The notes: generated by a model not told the origin, from the sequence alone. DNA of 64,000 bases from Lacticaseibacillus mingshuiensis (GCF_016861785.1 NZ_BOLS01000007.1:1-64000), one strand, 5' to 3'. Shown: positions 25,180 to 34,864, counted from the stretch's first letter. Translations and numbers: made by a program.

Positions 25180-25331
25180 GTGAGCGCCGCGCTACGCACC
25201 CTCCATAGCCGGGCTCCGCGAGGCAGGAATGAGACATCTAGTTGCCTCGTGCACTTGCGGCGAAGTGCGCCTCAAGCACCCGAGTCAAACTAGCCGCTCA
25301 TTCCTAACCGCCCCGCTTCGCACCCTTTTTT
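25180..25331 (-). repeat. Diverged single copy of the 127-bp repeat family (reverse orientation)
   Basis: Read on the minus strand this begins GGGTGCGAAGCG and continues with a GGAATGAG...CTCATTCC outer arm, AGCTAGT-like/ACTAGAT inner arms and a central hairpin, then GGAGCCC and the start of a second unit. It is the same architecture as the tandem array at 38626-39150. It fills most of the gene-free stretch 24929-25405 together with the palindrome at 25073. Confidence 0.65.
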
Positions 25332-25405
25332 CTTCGAGACTTGCGAATCCCGCCGCACTTGGCTATCGTATAGAGGTAGTACACTCAGGAAAGGATGGCT
25401 GAACT

Positions 25406-25747
25406 ATGGCAAAATCAGTCACGATCAATGAACTGACACCGGATGCGCAAAACGCGGCGGTTGAAAGCTTTGCAAAATTCTACTTAGATAAATTCTCTAA
25501 TGAGGGACTTGATGTGATCGCCCAGATCGATGGCACCGGCCACATCGCCGACATCAACCAGTGGCTGATCGACAATCCGGCGCTGTCCTCTGAGGCGCGC
25601 ATCGCGGGGCTGCTTGTTGCCCGCCAGGACAATTTCGTTGAACTGCTTTCCGTCCTCAAGACGACCTTCAACGAATCCGGCATTCCAGACGTTTCCTGGA
25701 GCGACTGGTTCAAAGAACAAGAAACAAAGATTCCGCAGGGCCGCTGA
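25406..25747 (+). CDS. Hypothetical protein, 113 aa
   Basis: I do not recognise this protein. 113 aa, soluble, mildly acidic, no signal peptide or membrane segment, no cysteine. Predicted mostly helical by its pattern, with a WSDWFKEQETKIPQ end. Coding character is good: third positions are G/C rich like the neighbours. GAAAGGA lies 11 bases before the ATG at 25406, and a TTGCGA-17-TATCGT promoter candidate is just upstream. It is a single-gene unit: a terminator follows at 25758-25789. No functional context from neighbours. Confidence 0.75.
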   Translation: MAKSVTINELTPDAQNAAVESFAKFYLDKFSNEGLDVIAQIDGTGHIADINQWLIDNPALSSEARIAGLLVARQDNFVELLSVLKTTFNESGIPDVSWSDWFKEQETKIPQGR

Positions 25748-25757
25748 GCGAGCCCGA

Positions 25758-25789
25758 GGTGACTGGCTATGATGGCCGGTCGCCTTTTT
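25758..25789 (+). terminator. Terminator after the 113-aa gene
   Basis: GGTGACTGGC at 25758-25767 pairs with GCCGGTCGCC at 25775-25784 (two wobble pairs), followed by TTTTT. Confidence 0.75.
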
Positions 25790-25952
25790 ATTTTGCAGAA
25801 GCTTGAATTCGCTTCGTGATGGTAACACCAGCTGGCAGCAACCGTCAAAGATTTGGATCGGCTCAGGCAAAACAGACCGATGTCCGCGCCCAGTTTCCAG
25901 CAACCGGTCACAGCTGATCCCCTCATCCAATGCAGCACGCAAAAGTAGCGGA

Positions 25953-26088
25953 GGGGCTCGGCAGAATGGGCTCAGGGGTGAAATTATTCTTGGCGGTTCA
26001 CCGCCTAGAATAAGGTCGAGCTTTGAGACTCGCACCGCGAGGCTCAAAGTCGTGCCCACCCCGTTCCAGCCTATTCTGCCGAACCCCG
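25953..26088. repeat. MITE-like repeat, copy B
   Basis: Twenty-base terminal inverted repeats (GGGGCTCGGCAGAATGGGCT against AGCCTATTCTGCCGAACCCC, two mismatches) enclose two internal hairpins, ATTCTTGGCGG...CCGCCTAGAAT and CTTTGAG...CTCAAAG. It occupies the gene-free stretch 25790-26171, in which I see nothing else except the ribosome site of the next gene. Confidence 0.7.
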
Positions 26089-26171
26089 AAGCGGACGTTG
26101 GCCGAACCTCAACGCTTTACACGCTTCAAAAAGTAGGCGAAAATAAGTTGTACGCAAAGGAGGATGGCGCT

Positions 26172-26981
26172 TTGGACAACTATCTGATCGTCAGCGATAT
26201 TGATGGCACGCTGGCCGTTGATCATAAACACGTGACGCCGCGGGTGCGCCGCGTGCTCAACGAACTGATGACCGCGGGCAACGATTTTTATGTGGCAAGC
26301 GGGCGCATGTACAACCTCGCCGAACAAATGGCGGCCGAAGTGGGGCCCCAAGCGAAAGTCATCGCGTCAAATGGCGCCGTCTATGAAGTGGCCGGCCGGC
26401 GCGTCCATCATCTGCTGGGCGAGGCGGCCCTGACTGCGGCGGAGCGGGCGACCGCCGCTGAAGCATTGAATGCCGTGTTTTTCAGCGACAGCCACGTCTA
26501 TTACACGCGCACGCCACCGGCCGCCTTGGAAGCCGCGCTGGCAATGTTTGTTACCGACGATGCGCCGATCGAAGTGGAACAGCTTTTCGACGAAGCGGGC
26601 TTGTTGAAAAAAGCGGACGCGATCACCAACGGCCTGGTCCTCAGCATGAACGACGCAGGGGCCTTGCAGCGGACGCATGACGCCTTGACCGCAAGCGCGC
26701 TGCTGCACGTTTCCGCGTCGGATCCCACCAACATCGAGCTCATTCCCCACAATGTCGACAAAGCCCATGCAGTCGCGGAGCTCCAGGCCGCGACCGGCAT
26801 TCCGGCCAGCCGCACGATCGCGTTTGGCGATGGCCTCAACGACATGGGGATGCTCGCCCAAGCTGGCATCAGCGTCGCAATGGGCAACGCGGTGCCAGAA
26901 GTGAAGCGGGCCGCGCGCTACGAGACGCTTGCCAACACGGAAGACGGCGTCGCGGTCTTTTTGGAAAATTGGTTCGCGTGA
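26172..26981 (+). CDS. Cof-type HAD-IIB phosphatase
   Basis: 269 aa cytoplasmic HAD phosphatase, a paralog in class to the one at 21524. Motif I is VSDIDGTLA at about residues 5-13, motif II VASGRM, motif III lysine in NVDKAHAV and motif IV FGDGLNDMGMLAQAG. The true start is TTG at 26172: AAAGGAGGA ends eight bases before it, while the open frame that runs back to 25803 crosses a repeat element and has no coding character. The last 29 bases of the gene are duplicated just downstream (26993-27022). Substrate unknown; sugar phosphates are typical. Confidence 0.88.
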   Translation: MDNYLIVSDIDGTLAVDHKHVTPRVRRVLNELMTAGNDFYVASGRMYNLAEQMAAEVGPQAKVIASNGAVYEVAGRRVHHLLGEAALTAAERATAAEALNAVFFSDSHVYYTRTPPAALEAALAMFVTDDAPIEVEQLFDEAGLLKKADAITNGLVLSMNDAGALQRTHDALTASALLHVSASDPTNIELIPHNVDKAHAVAELQAATGIPASRTIAFGDGLNDMGMLAQAGISVAMGNAVPEVKRAARYETLANTEDGVAVFLENWFA

Positions 26982-27022
26982 TCAGCATGCGCTCTTTTTG
27001 GAAAAATTCGTTCGCGTGATCA
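26956..27022 (+). repeat. Direct duplication of the HAD gene 3' end
   Basis: The block TCTTTTTGGAAAATTGG...TTCGCGTGATCA at 26956-26984, which includes the stop codon, recurs nearly unchanged at 26993-27022, one base longer. It looks like a local slippage or recombination scar. Confidence 0.7.
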
Positions 27023-27106
27023 CCCATCGGCGCTACATCAAAGCTTCTGCACACTATTTTTCCAAGAGTCGTGCTACGCTTGAGTGAGACAAAAGGAGGA
27101 TTCGCC

Positions 27107-28099
27107 ATGTATTCTGCAAAAAGTGATCGTTATGACCAGCTGCCTGTGCGCCATGCCGGCAAGTCTGGGTTGGTATTACCTGTCGTGTCGCTCGGCCTGT
27201 GGCAACATTTCGGGTCCGCCGATCCACTGGCGGCGCGGCGGCAAGTGATCTTGTCCGCCTTTGACCACGGTGTTTTCCATTTCGATGTGGCCAATCATTA
27301 TGGCGACGGGGATTTCGGCTCTAGTGAAAGCCTGCTGGGCCAAATTTTGCACAACGAACTCGCGCCTTATCGCGACGAATTGGTGATCTCAACGAAAGTC
27401 GGCTACGAGATCCATCCCGGCCCATTCGGCACTGGCACCTCGCGCAAGGCGGTACTTCAGGGCATCGACGACTCGTTGCGCCGGCTGCAGCTCGATTACG
27501 TCGATCTGTTTTACGCCCACCGGTTTGATGACACCGTCGACCTGGCGGAAACCGTCCGCGCGCTGGATGACGTCGTGCGGCAGGGCAAGGCGCTTTACAT
27601 CGGCATCTCCAACTTTCAGACGCCGCAAGCACAGGAAGCCATCAAGTTGTTCCGCGAACTCGGCACGCCATTTGTCGTTGACCAGATGAGTTATAACTTA
27701 TTTAATCGCGGCGTCGAGACTAGCGGCTTGCTGGACCTGTTGCGCAAGAGTGGCGACGGCCTGGTCGCTTATGGGCCGCTATCGGAGGGCCTGCTGTCGG
27801 ACCGCTACCTCGGCGGCATTCCGGCGTCCTTCAAGATTCACCCGACCAACGAGGCGACTTTTGCAGGCGGCCGCGAAGCCGTCGTCAAGCAGCTCAACGC
27901 GCTCAACGATCTGGCGAAAAATCGTGACCAGACGCTGGCCCAAATGGCGCTCGCCTGGCTCCTTCACGATCCGGTCGTCACATCCGTCATCATTGGCACC
28001 ACTTCGGTCGAGCATCTCGTCGACAATTTGGATGCGGCCAAGCACCTGACCTTTACAGCGGATGAACTCGCCGAGATCGACCAGATCACCGGGGCGTGA
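27107..28099 (+). CDS. Aldo/keto reductase (YghZ/Kv-beta-like)
   Basis: 330 aa cytoplasmic NADPH-dependent oxidoreductase with a TIM barrel. Catalytic elements: FDVANHYGDGDFGSSE (Asp and Tyr), a lysine in ISTKVGYEI, and a histidine in DLFYAHRFD. The C-terminal MALAWLLHDPVVTSVIIGTTSVEHL cofactor loop is typical. The family reduces aldehydes such as methylglyoxal. AAAAGGAGG before ATG 27107 decides the start over the frame opening at 27071. Single-gene unit; hairpin terminator candidate at 28241-28269. Confidence 0.93.
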   Translation: MYSAKSDRYDQLPVRHAGKSGLVLPVVSLGLWQHFGSADPLAARRQVILSAFDHGVFHFDVANHYGDGDFGSSESLLGQILHNELAPYRDELVISTKVGYEIHPGPFGTGTSRKAVLQGIDDSLRRLQLDYVDLFYAHRFDDTVDLAETVRALDDVVRQGKALYIGISNFQTPQAQEAIKLFRELGTPFVVDQMSYNLFNRGVETSGLLDLLRKSGDGLVAYGPLSEGLLSDRYLGGIPASFKIHPTNEATFAGGREAVVKQLNALNDLAKNRDQTLAQMALAWLLHDPVVTSVIIGTTSVEHLVDNLDAAKHLTFTADELAEIDQITGA

Positions 28100-28240
28100 T
28101 CGCCGTTTTGCTCAAATAACGGGTTGTCCGACTCCGCAATTTTGACGTCCGCGAAAATCGGGTGCCGTTTTCTGCCACGGGCGCGCGGGCCCGCCATTCC
28201 GTCAGAATGGACTCATATACAATAGAAGAAACACGTCATG

Positions 28241-28269
28241 AACTGTCAGCCAACGCTGGCAGTTTTTTT
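28241..28269 (+). terminator. Terminator before the pilus operon
   Basis: AACTGTCAGC at 28241-28250 pairs with GCTGGCAGTT at 28255-28264 around a CAAC loop, then seven T residues in total. It lies 140 bases past the reductase stop; because a TATACA box sits 25 bases before it, it could alternatively end a very short RNA. The rest of 28100-28463 is AT-rich leader of the pilus operon without a gene. Confidence 0.75.
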
Positions 28270-28463
28270 GATTCGAAAAATATTTTTGTCAATAACGGGG
28301 TTTATTATTTATTTTCGGCATTCCGACCTGTTACGATTTATTTATGGCAAAAGTTATCTCTTCCATAACAAGAATGGAGGGATGATATTTGAACCGGTTG
28401 CGAGATCCTTGTGCCTGTGTGTGAGTTGATGTGTTTTTTTACAATCAAGTTAGGGGGAAGCAA

Positions 28464-31400
28464 ATGACGAAGAAGATCGTCCATGGCGTCATGGTCCTGA
28501 TCTTGCTGTTGGTGCAGCTGCAAAGCCTTGTGACTGCCCGCGTTGCGCAAGCTTCGAGCGGGTCGAGCACAGTTTCGCAGAGCATCATCGCAAATGATGA
28601 TCTCTCCATGACCGTCGATGGCGTGACCTCTGGTGAGACTATCGAATGGACTGTCACGTATGAGAAAAAGGCGGCCGGTTATGACCGGGCGCTCAAACTC
28701 CGTGTCAGCGCAAACGAGAATTTCGATACCCAGTTGACGCCGATCGGCCAAACAGCTTTCCACCGCATGCAGGCTCAGGGTGATGACCCTGACCAGCAGT
28801 GGTGGATCGAAAAAGAATATGCGCAAAGTGGCAACGGGACTGTGAAGTTCACCACGCCGCGCGCGCAAAACACGGTGTATGTTGCGGCTCAATTGAGCCA
28901 GACCACCGATGACGGGAACACCGATGTCCTCACCGGTGTCGACGCCGCCGCCCACAAAGTGACACTGGATACCAGTGTTGTGGACGTGCCGGCTGAAGAA
29001 GTTGACGTGCCAGCAACTGAAGAAGAAGCTGCCGCAACGGAAACTGCCCCGGAAGCGGAAGCAGCAAACCCAGAAACAGCTGCACCGGCGGAAGATGTCA
29101 CTACTGAGGGCGAAGAAGAGAGTGTTATTCAAACAACTTCTACCAATGTGATTGCACGCTTTACCGCATGGAATCCTGTGGCTCGCGCTGCTGGTTCAGC
29201 AACGCCTGCAGATCCGTTCACATATACGAATTCGCCAACTAGTGCCAACCAATATCCAACCTATAGCACCGAGTATTGGTCAACTGCTGAACACAAAGAT
29301 ACCGTTAGCAATTTCAATTATGGCGGAACGAATCATGACGGTGCTAGCACAACCGCTGCGCTGCCTGGCGCAGCTTTGAACATGGATTCCGGGTACCATA
29401 AATATACGGATGACAAAGGGATGACGGTTGGTTATACCAAAAAAACAGTCTCTGCGACCCTTGATCCAACGAAATTCAACGTGCAACTCGACATGATTGG
29501 CGAGCAGATCAAACCTGTGCCAAAGGTCGATGTGGTTCTTGTGATCGATCACTCTAACAGTATGAGTTACGTCGACTCGAATACTGACCGGAGAACCCGT
29601 TGGCAAAAGCTTGTGGCCGCGGTTGAGACATTTTCAGAAAGCATGCTTTCTTCGGAAAATGATGTCCAAATTGGGATGGTTGGTTTCGGGACACTTGATA
29701 ATAGTAATCAGACCCGTACACCATTCGCTGAAATTGCGTCATTCTCTCCAATATCTTCCGGGACTGTTAAAGGCTTTACTGATGACGTGAATGCTTTAAA
29801 GGGACACGAGTTGCTCAGGACCTATCAGGGATACTTCACGCCGACTTACATCGGTTTTGAGACCGGCTTGTACCTCCTTTCAAATGAGGCTATGGGTGCG
29901 CGTGAGGGTGCACATAAAGTTATCATCACGGTAACTGATGGGCAGGCTAACGAGATGGCGACAAATTCATATAGCTCAAATGGTACCCAGTCTTTAGCAG
30001 ATTCATTGCTTAACAGCACTAAGGTCGGCCAAACAACCCGGGCCAACAACACAGTGCAACGTTTTTATGTAAACAATTCGAGGTATCATACGTCCAGTTC
30101 GGCCTCAGCCAACACACCTGGCTATGTAAGAAACCGGCTGGCTCAATTCCCGGGTGTGGACGCATACTCTATTGGTCTCTACACTGGAAATGACGCTGCA
30201 AATACGCTTAATGCCTTGGGGCCAAAAGGCAATCACTACGCGGAAAATGTGGGACAGCTGATTGCGGCATTGAACGCAATCACAGATCCATATTTAAGGA
30301 CAATCCAAAACGCAACCGTTTCAGATCCAATGAGTGACTTTGTAACATTGGATAGAAATTCAATCACGAAAGAGCGATTGAAGGTGACAAACGGTGTTGC
30401 GACGCCTTCCGCGATTTTACCAACTGAGACGGATTATGCGTCTGTTGTTGATGTCACGAGCACATCGAACGGAATCAACATTAGCAATCTGACACTGGGT
30501 TCAGATCAGGGCAGTCTTCAAGGTTATCGAATCACTTATGAAGTCACCCTGAAAGCTGAATATCAAGACGGGCACTTTTACCCAACGAATGGCACGACTT
30601 ATCTGCTAAACAACGTCGCTAATGAGAAAGATTATCTGCACTTTGCAGTTCCATCTGTGCGGCTCGAATCAAATCGAGACATAGCAGTGAAAAAGGAATG
30701 GTTGAATGACCAGAATGACGTCTACAAGCTTCGTCAAAATGTAAAGATGAATCTTCAAGAAAAGACTGCAACTGGTTGGACAACCATAGACTCAGAGACC
30801 CTTTCTGAATCGAATAATTGGACCTACACCTTCACTGACCTGCCACAGTATGCAAACGGGAGCAAAATTGAATATCAGGTTCGCGAAGCAGTGGTGGTCA
30901 ATGGCGTTGAGCAAGAGCGTGTGCCAGGCTACTATGCGCCTGAATATTCATCCGCTAGCGCAAACAACGTGACGACATGGACCGTCAAGAATACATTGAA
31001 GACGGCAAGTTTCGGTTTCACCAAGTATAAAGTGGATACGAATACCGAGTGGGATGATGTTAAATTCAGGCTTGAACGCGATTCGAGTAATCTCTCGATT
31101 GGTGAGATCTCGGAGGACGGTGGGAAGGTCAACTTCTCGGGGCTTGCTATGGGTAACTATACCTTGGTTGAAGAGACCCCAACTGGGATCAAGCCTGTGA
31201 CCCACACTGTGCAGGTGACAGACACCGAAGATGGCTTGTCAGTCACCAGCACACTTGGGGCAGACAACCAGTTCATCAATGAATACAAAAACTTCGAACT
31301 AACTTTCATCAAGACGGATTCCGAAACTGGTGATGTCCTTCAAGGCGCGAAGTTTGCCCTCAAGCAAGGCAATCAGACTTTGGAAGAAACTGCAACTGGA

Positions 31401-31775
31401 TCAGATGGTAAGATCGTCTTCGCACACGAACTTGCCCCTGGCGACTATGTGCTTGAAGAAACTGAAGTGCCAGCTGGCTATCTTCAGCTTGATGCAGACA
31501 TCCACTTCACCGTTAACAATAATGGCACCGTCACGCTGACGCCATACACTGGTAGCGACAGTGCAGATGTTCAGGTAAATCTTGAACATGAATTAGAAGA
31601 TGGCGACACCCTGAACCAAGTGACCATCACGGCGAGCAACATTCCAGAGCGCACGAACTTGCCACGTACTGGCGGACCTGGTATCTGGGGCTACGTCGCC
31701 TTGGCTACCTCCCTGGTATTCCTGGCAGGTGGGCTGATGGTCCACAACCGTAAATCTGTGAAGGAGGGGCAGTAA
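28464..31775 (+). CDS. spaC: Pilus tip adhesin with vWFA domain, SpaC-like, LPRTG-anchored
   Basis: 1103 aa exported adhesin. Signal peptide ~1-27; a Glu/Ala/Pro-rich linker around 175-225; a von Willebrand A domain from ~355 whose metal site DHSNS is at 362-366; Cna-B/SpaA-type beta domains from ~745 onward, with an E-box-like YVLEETEVPAGY near 1005-1016; sorting signal LPRTG at 1066-1070, membrane segment and charged tail. GGGGGAA precedes ATG 28464. First gene of a tip-base-backbone-sortase operon in the same order as lactobacillar spaCBA-srtC. The middle (about 29150-31000) is clearly more AT-rich than both ends, suggesting mosaic exchange of the binding part. Confidence 0.9.
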   Translation: MTKKIVHGVMVLILLLVQLQSLVTARVAQASSGSSTVSQSIIANDDLSMTVDGVTSGETIEWTVTYEKKAAGYDRALKLRVSANENFDTQLTPIGQTAFHRMQAQGDDPDQQWWIEKEYAQSGNGTVKFTTPRAQNTVYVAAQLSQTTDDGNTDVLTGVDAAAHKVTLDTSVVDVPAEEVDVPATEEEAAATETAPEAEAANPETAAPAEDVTTEGEEESVIQTTSTNVIARFTAWNPVARAAGSATPADPFTYTNSPTSANQYPTYSTEYWSTAEHKDTVSNFNYGGTNHDGASTTAALPGAALNMDSGYHKYTDDKGMTVGYTKKTVSATLDPTKFNVQLDMIGEQIKPVPKVDVVLVIDHSNSMSYVDSNTDRRTRWQKLVAAVETFSESMLSSENDVQIGMVGFGTLDNSNQTRTPFAEIASFSPISSGTVKGFTDDVNALKGHELLRTYQGYFTPTYIGFETGLYLLSNEAMGAREGAHKVIITVTDGQANEMATNSYSSNGTQSLADSLLNSTKVGQTTRANNTVQRFYVNNSRYHTSSSASANTPGYVRNRLAQFPGVDAYSIGLYTGNDAANTLNALGPKGNHYAENVGQLIAALNAITDPYLRTIQNATVSDPMSDFVTLDRNSITKERLKVTNGVATPSAILPTETDYASVVDVTSTSNGINISNLTLGSDQGSLQGYRITYEVTLKAEYQDGHFYPTNGTTYLLNNVANEKDYLHFAVPSVRLESNRDIAVKKEWLNDQNDVYKLRQNVKMNLQEKTATGWTTIDSETLSESNNWTYTFTDLPQYANGSKIEYQVREAVVVNGVEQERVPGYYAPEYSSASANNVTTWTVKNTLKTASFGFTKYKVDTNTEWDDVKFRLERDSSNLSIGEISEDGGKVNFSGLAMGNYTLVEETPTGIKPVTHTVQVTDTEDGLSVTSTLGADNQFINEYKNFELTFIKTDSETGDVLQGAKFALKQGNQTLEETATGSDGKIVFAHELAPGDYVLEETEVPAGYLQLDADIHFTVNNNGTVTLTPYTGSDSADVQVNLEHELEDGDTLNQVTITASNIPERTNLPRTGGPGIWGYVALATSLVFLAGGLMVHNRKSVKEGQ

Positions 31776-31776
31776 C

Positions 31777-33084
31777 ATGAAAAAGAAGTGGCTTTTATTT
31801 CTCGCCGCGGCCTTAATGGCATTGCCTTTCCTCGGAAAAGCGGCAACTGTTCAGGCAGCACCAGCTTCCAGCGATGACATCCAAGTCGTGCTTCACAAAC
31901 GTGTTTTCCGTGAAGCGCGAATTGTCGATGAACAAAATCCTTGGAGCTATGAAAACGATGGGCTTGCAAAAGAAAATGACCCGCTTTCGTTTGGGTTGAA
32001 CGGCGCGAACTTTGTCGTTTATGACCTGAGCGACCGCTTGGCGGAAGACCTTGAAGCCGCAAAGGGGACGGGCAAATCACAAGCTGATGTGAAAGCCGAG
32101 TTGGTGGAAGAATTCCGTAAACTCGGTCGCCGCCAATCGCTGGAATACGCTGCGGACAATAATCTCCGCAATGTGACCCCGACTGGCTCCGGCAAGACTG
32201 GCTATGACTCGGAACTGGACGAAAACGGGATCGCGCGGTTTGACATGCCGACCTATACCAGTGACGGGCAAATGGCAGCTTACTTGCTTTTGGAAACGCA
32301 CGTTGATAAAGACACCTTGCTCAACGTGGATATGTACAAGCGGGCACTGCCAATCGTGGTGATCACCCCGTTTGCCAATCCAAGTGATCAGACCAAGTTG
32401 CTCGATACCATTCACGTTTATAGCAAAAACATCGGTTACGTTCGAGATCCGTACTTCTTCAAGTATGGGAAGAACGCGGATGGCACCGAAGTTCCGCTGC
32501 AAGGCGCGACCTTTGCCATTACCCGTTACGAAAATGGCCAGAAGCTCTATCTGTCCATGAGCCCCGTAACTGACTTGCGTAACGAATGGATCACCTCTTC
32601 TGACCCACTGAACGATTCTCGTGTCGATAAGTTCGTTTCTGACGAACGCGGGCTTGTCGATTCAGGGCAGCGATTCCTGCCAAGTGGGACCTTCTACTTC
32701 GAAGAATTGACTTCTGTTTCAGGTTATATCAATGACCTGACGCCGACCTCAGTGAAGATCGAGATTCCAGAAGAATGGTATGACGAAAATGGCAACTTCA
32801 ACTATGTAACCATCAACGGCCAGAACCTGTTGGAAGCAGAATCCGGTATTGTGCCGGAAGAAGCGATCGCGCTGGCAATGCCGCGTATCTACAACAGTCA
32901 GGCTTCAACAACGACAGCCGCCACACCGACAACACCGACAACACCATCCAAGTCGAGTCCAAGTGGGATACTGCCAAGTATGAGCGATGCTCAGGCATGG
33001 CTGTTGGCGATCATCGGGCTTGTCGTGATGGTTGGCTCATGGTTCATTATTCGTCGTCGTGTTCAAAATAAGGCTGCCAATTAA
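31777..33084 (+). CDS. spaB: Basal/minor pilin, SpaB-like, with atypical sorting motif
   Basis: 435 aa exported pilin subunit. Signal peptide 1-28; pilin Ig-like domains; a TIHVYSKNIG stretch stands where backbone pilins have the YPK lysine motif, and an EELTSVSGYINDL stretch where the E-box would be. The C-terminus has a Thr/Pro/Ser linker, then LPSMS at 399-403, a hydrophobic segment and an RRR tail. The canonical LPxTG Thr-Gly is thus replaced by Met-Ser. By position and size it is the base subunit, normally attached to the wall by the housekeeping sortase. Ribosome site AAGGAGG lies in the end of spaC. Confidence 0.85.
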   Translation: MKKKWLLFLAAALMALPFLGKAATVQAAPASSDDIQVVLHKRVFREARIVDEQNPWSYENDGLAKENDPLSFGLNGANFVVYDLSDRLAEDLEAAKGTGKSQADVKAELVEEFRKLGRRQSLEYAADNNLRNVTPTGSGKTGYDSELDENGIARFDMPTYTSDGQMAAYLLLETHVDKDTLLNVDMYKRALPIVVITPFANPSDQTKLLDTIHVYSKNIGYVRDPYFFKYGKNADGTEVPLQGATFAITRYENGQKLYLSMSPVTDLRNEWITSSDPLNDSRVDKFVSDERGLVDSGQRFLPSGTFYFEELTSVSGYINDLTPTSVKIEIPEEWYDENGNFNYVTINGQNLLEAESGIVPEEAIALAMPRIYNSQASTTTAATPTTPTTPSKSSPSGILPSMSDAQAWLLAIIGLVVMVGSWFIIRRRVQNKAAN

Positions 33085-33117
33085 GCCGACACTCACTCTT
33101 TAGGGGGAACTTAATCA

Positions 33118-34864
33118 ATGAAATCAGCAACCTTTACCAAACTGACCCGCACCGCGTTGGCCGGAATGATGGCCTGCTCGATGGCACTGACTGCGGTTGC
33201 CGCAACAGTTTCGACTGGCGGTGTGATGGTGCGTGCGGCGGAAAATAAGACCGTCGAGAAGACGACTATCGAACTTCACAAGAAAGCCATCTACGATAAC
33301 ACTACCAAAGAAAATACTGGTAGTAGCATCACCTATTTCGACAACTTGGATCCGGTCAGCGGTGTGACATTCACACCTTACAACGTGACACAATGGGTTC
33401 AGGACAATACAGCCAAATATCTTTCTGCGGAAAATGCAGTTGAGTACCTGACGGCAAACTGGAATCAGATGAAGGTAGAATTGGCCGGACAGCAACTTTC
33501 CTCAGAGGTGACGGCAGACAAGACGGGTATTGCGACATTCAAGCTGCCAAGTCGTACCCTACTGACGAATGGCCAATATCGTAACAGCATCTATTTGTTT
33601 GAGGAAACTGCAAGCGCCCATGATGATAGCTTCATGCGGGCTGCCCCGATGGTTGTCGGGCTTTCTACTGAGTTGAAGGCGCTGGACAAAGTGATCGTGT
33701 ATCCAAAGAACGTTGGGTTGGAAAAGGATCTCTATGTCAACAACACTATTATGGATGATTTCGGTGCTTACAGCTTCGAAGTGGGCCAGCAGCTGACCTA
33801 CAAGTCTACCATGACGGTTCCGGAGAATATCCTTCACCGGTACGAGGATAGCGACGAGAACGAACAATATACCTACCAATATCTGAGCTTCCTCGATGTG
33901 ATGACGCAAGCCGGCACTGACTTTGGGGGCGTTACCTCGATTGCGACCACCGATGCGCCACTGGTTAATTTGTTGGATGAATTTAACCAGTTCGGTAGCG
34001 CAGTTACCTCTAATGATGCTGCTTGGGCAGACACGCTAGAAGGCCTGTCAAATTTCAACGCGGATCCTCACGCTGGTTTCTATTACAACTTTGATTTGGG
34101 CGCCAACGAGCTGACCGAAGACGTAGAAGCGCTGCTCGGAAGGATCACCGGCAAGACCCTGACCTTCACTTATACGGTTACAATCAATGAAGAAGCCGAA
34201 GAGCATCAAGATATCGGCAACAACTTCTATGTACGATATCACAATGGCCAAAGCGATTTCACCGTGAGTGATGATGCGCCAGTGATCGAGACATCGGGCC
34301 ATGATTTTACCAAGATCAGCAGTGCTGATGATAAGGTGAAGTTGGCAGGTGCGGAATTTGTATTGAGCCGCAATCTCAATGGAACCACTGAATATGCGAA
34401 GTTCAACTACGACGCCGGGAATGGGCCGGATAGTGGCGAATATGCCCCATCCAGCATTACCTGGTATACGGGACGAGACTCTTGAAGAAGCGCAAGACGA
34501 CAAGCATGTATCCACGTTCACAACGGACGCTGATGGCTATGTTGGGTTCCGCGGCCTCGCAGCGGAGACGATTGGCGTAGATGCAGAGGGTAAGGCTACC
34601 AAGAATCTCATCAGTTACACACTGACCGAAACGAAAGCGCCGGCTGGGTATGAGATCAGTGCAAATCCGCACACGCCTTTCAACGTGACGCTGAGTGCTA
34701 TTGATGAAACTGAGCTTCCAATGGTAGGAAAGAAATCCATCACCAACACCCCTGACAAGTCCATTCTGCCTGTCACGGGTGCCAACGGGATCATTGGCTT
34801 CCTTGTCCTTGGGGCGGCTGCCATGGGTGGCGCGACCATTTACAACAAGAAGCGTAAGGCTTAA
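33118..34864 (+). pseudogene. spaA: Major backbone pilin SpaA-like, interrupted by a frameshift
   Basis: Reads as 455 codons from 33118 to a TGA at 34483-34485; the remaining 126 codons continue in the next frame to 34864. Removing one G from the GGG at 34470-34472 restores a 581-aa protein reading ...WYTDETLEEAQ.... The restored product has a signal peptide, the pilin motif VIVYPKN with Lys197, the E-box YTLTETKAPAGY, sorting signal LPVTG (from 34766), a membrane segment and KKRK tail. As given, the product would lack its sorting signal and be secreted, so no pilus shaft could form. Sequencing error, true mutation and phase variation cannot be told apart here. Confidence 0.85.

Noticed and set aside
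25803-26171. N-terminal extension of the second HAD gene
   Set aside because: It crosses the MITE-like repeat, has no coding character, and the TTG at 26172 has a perfect AAAGGAGGA site.
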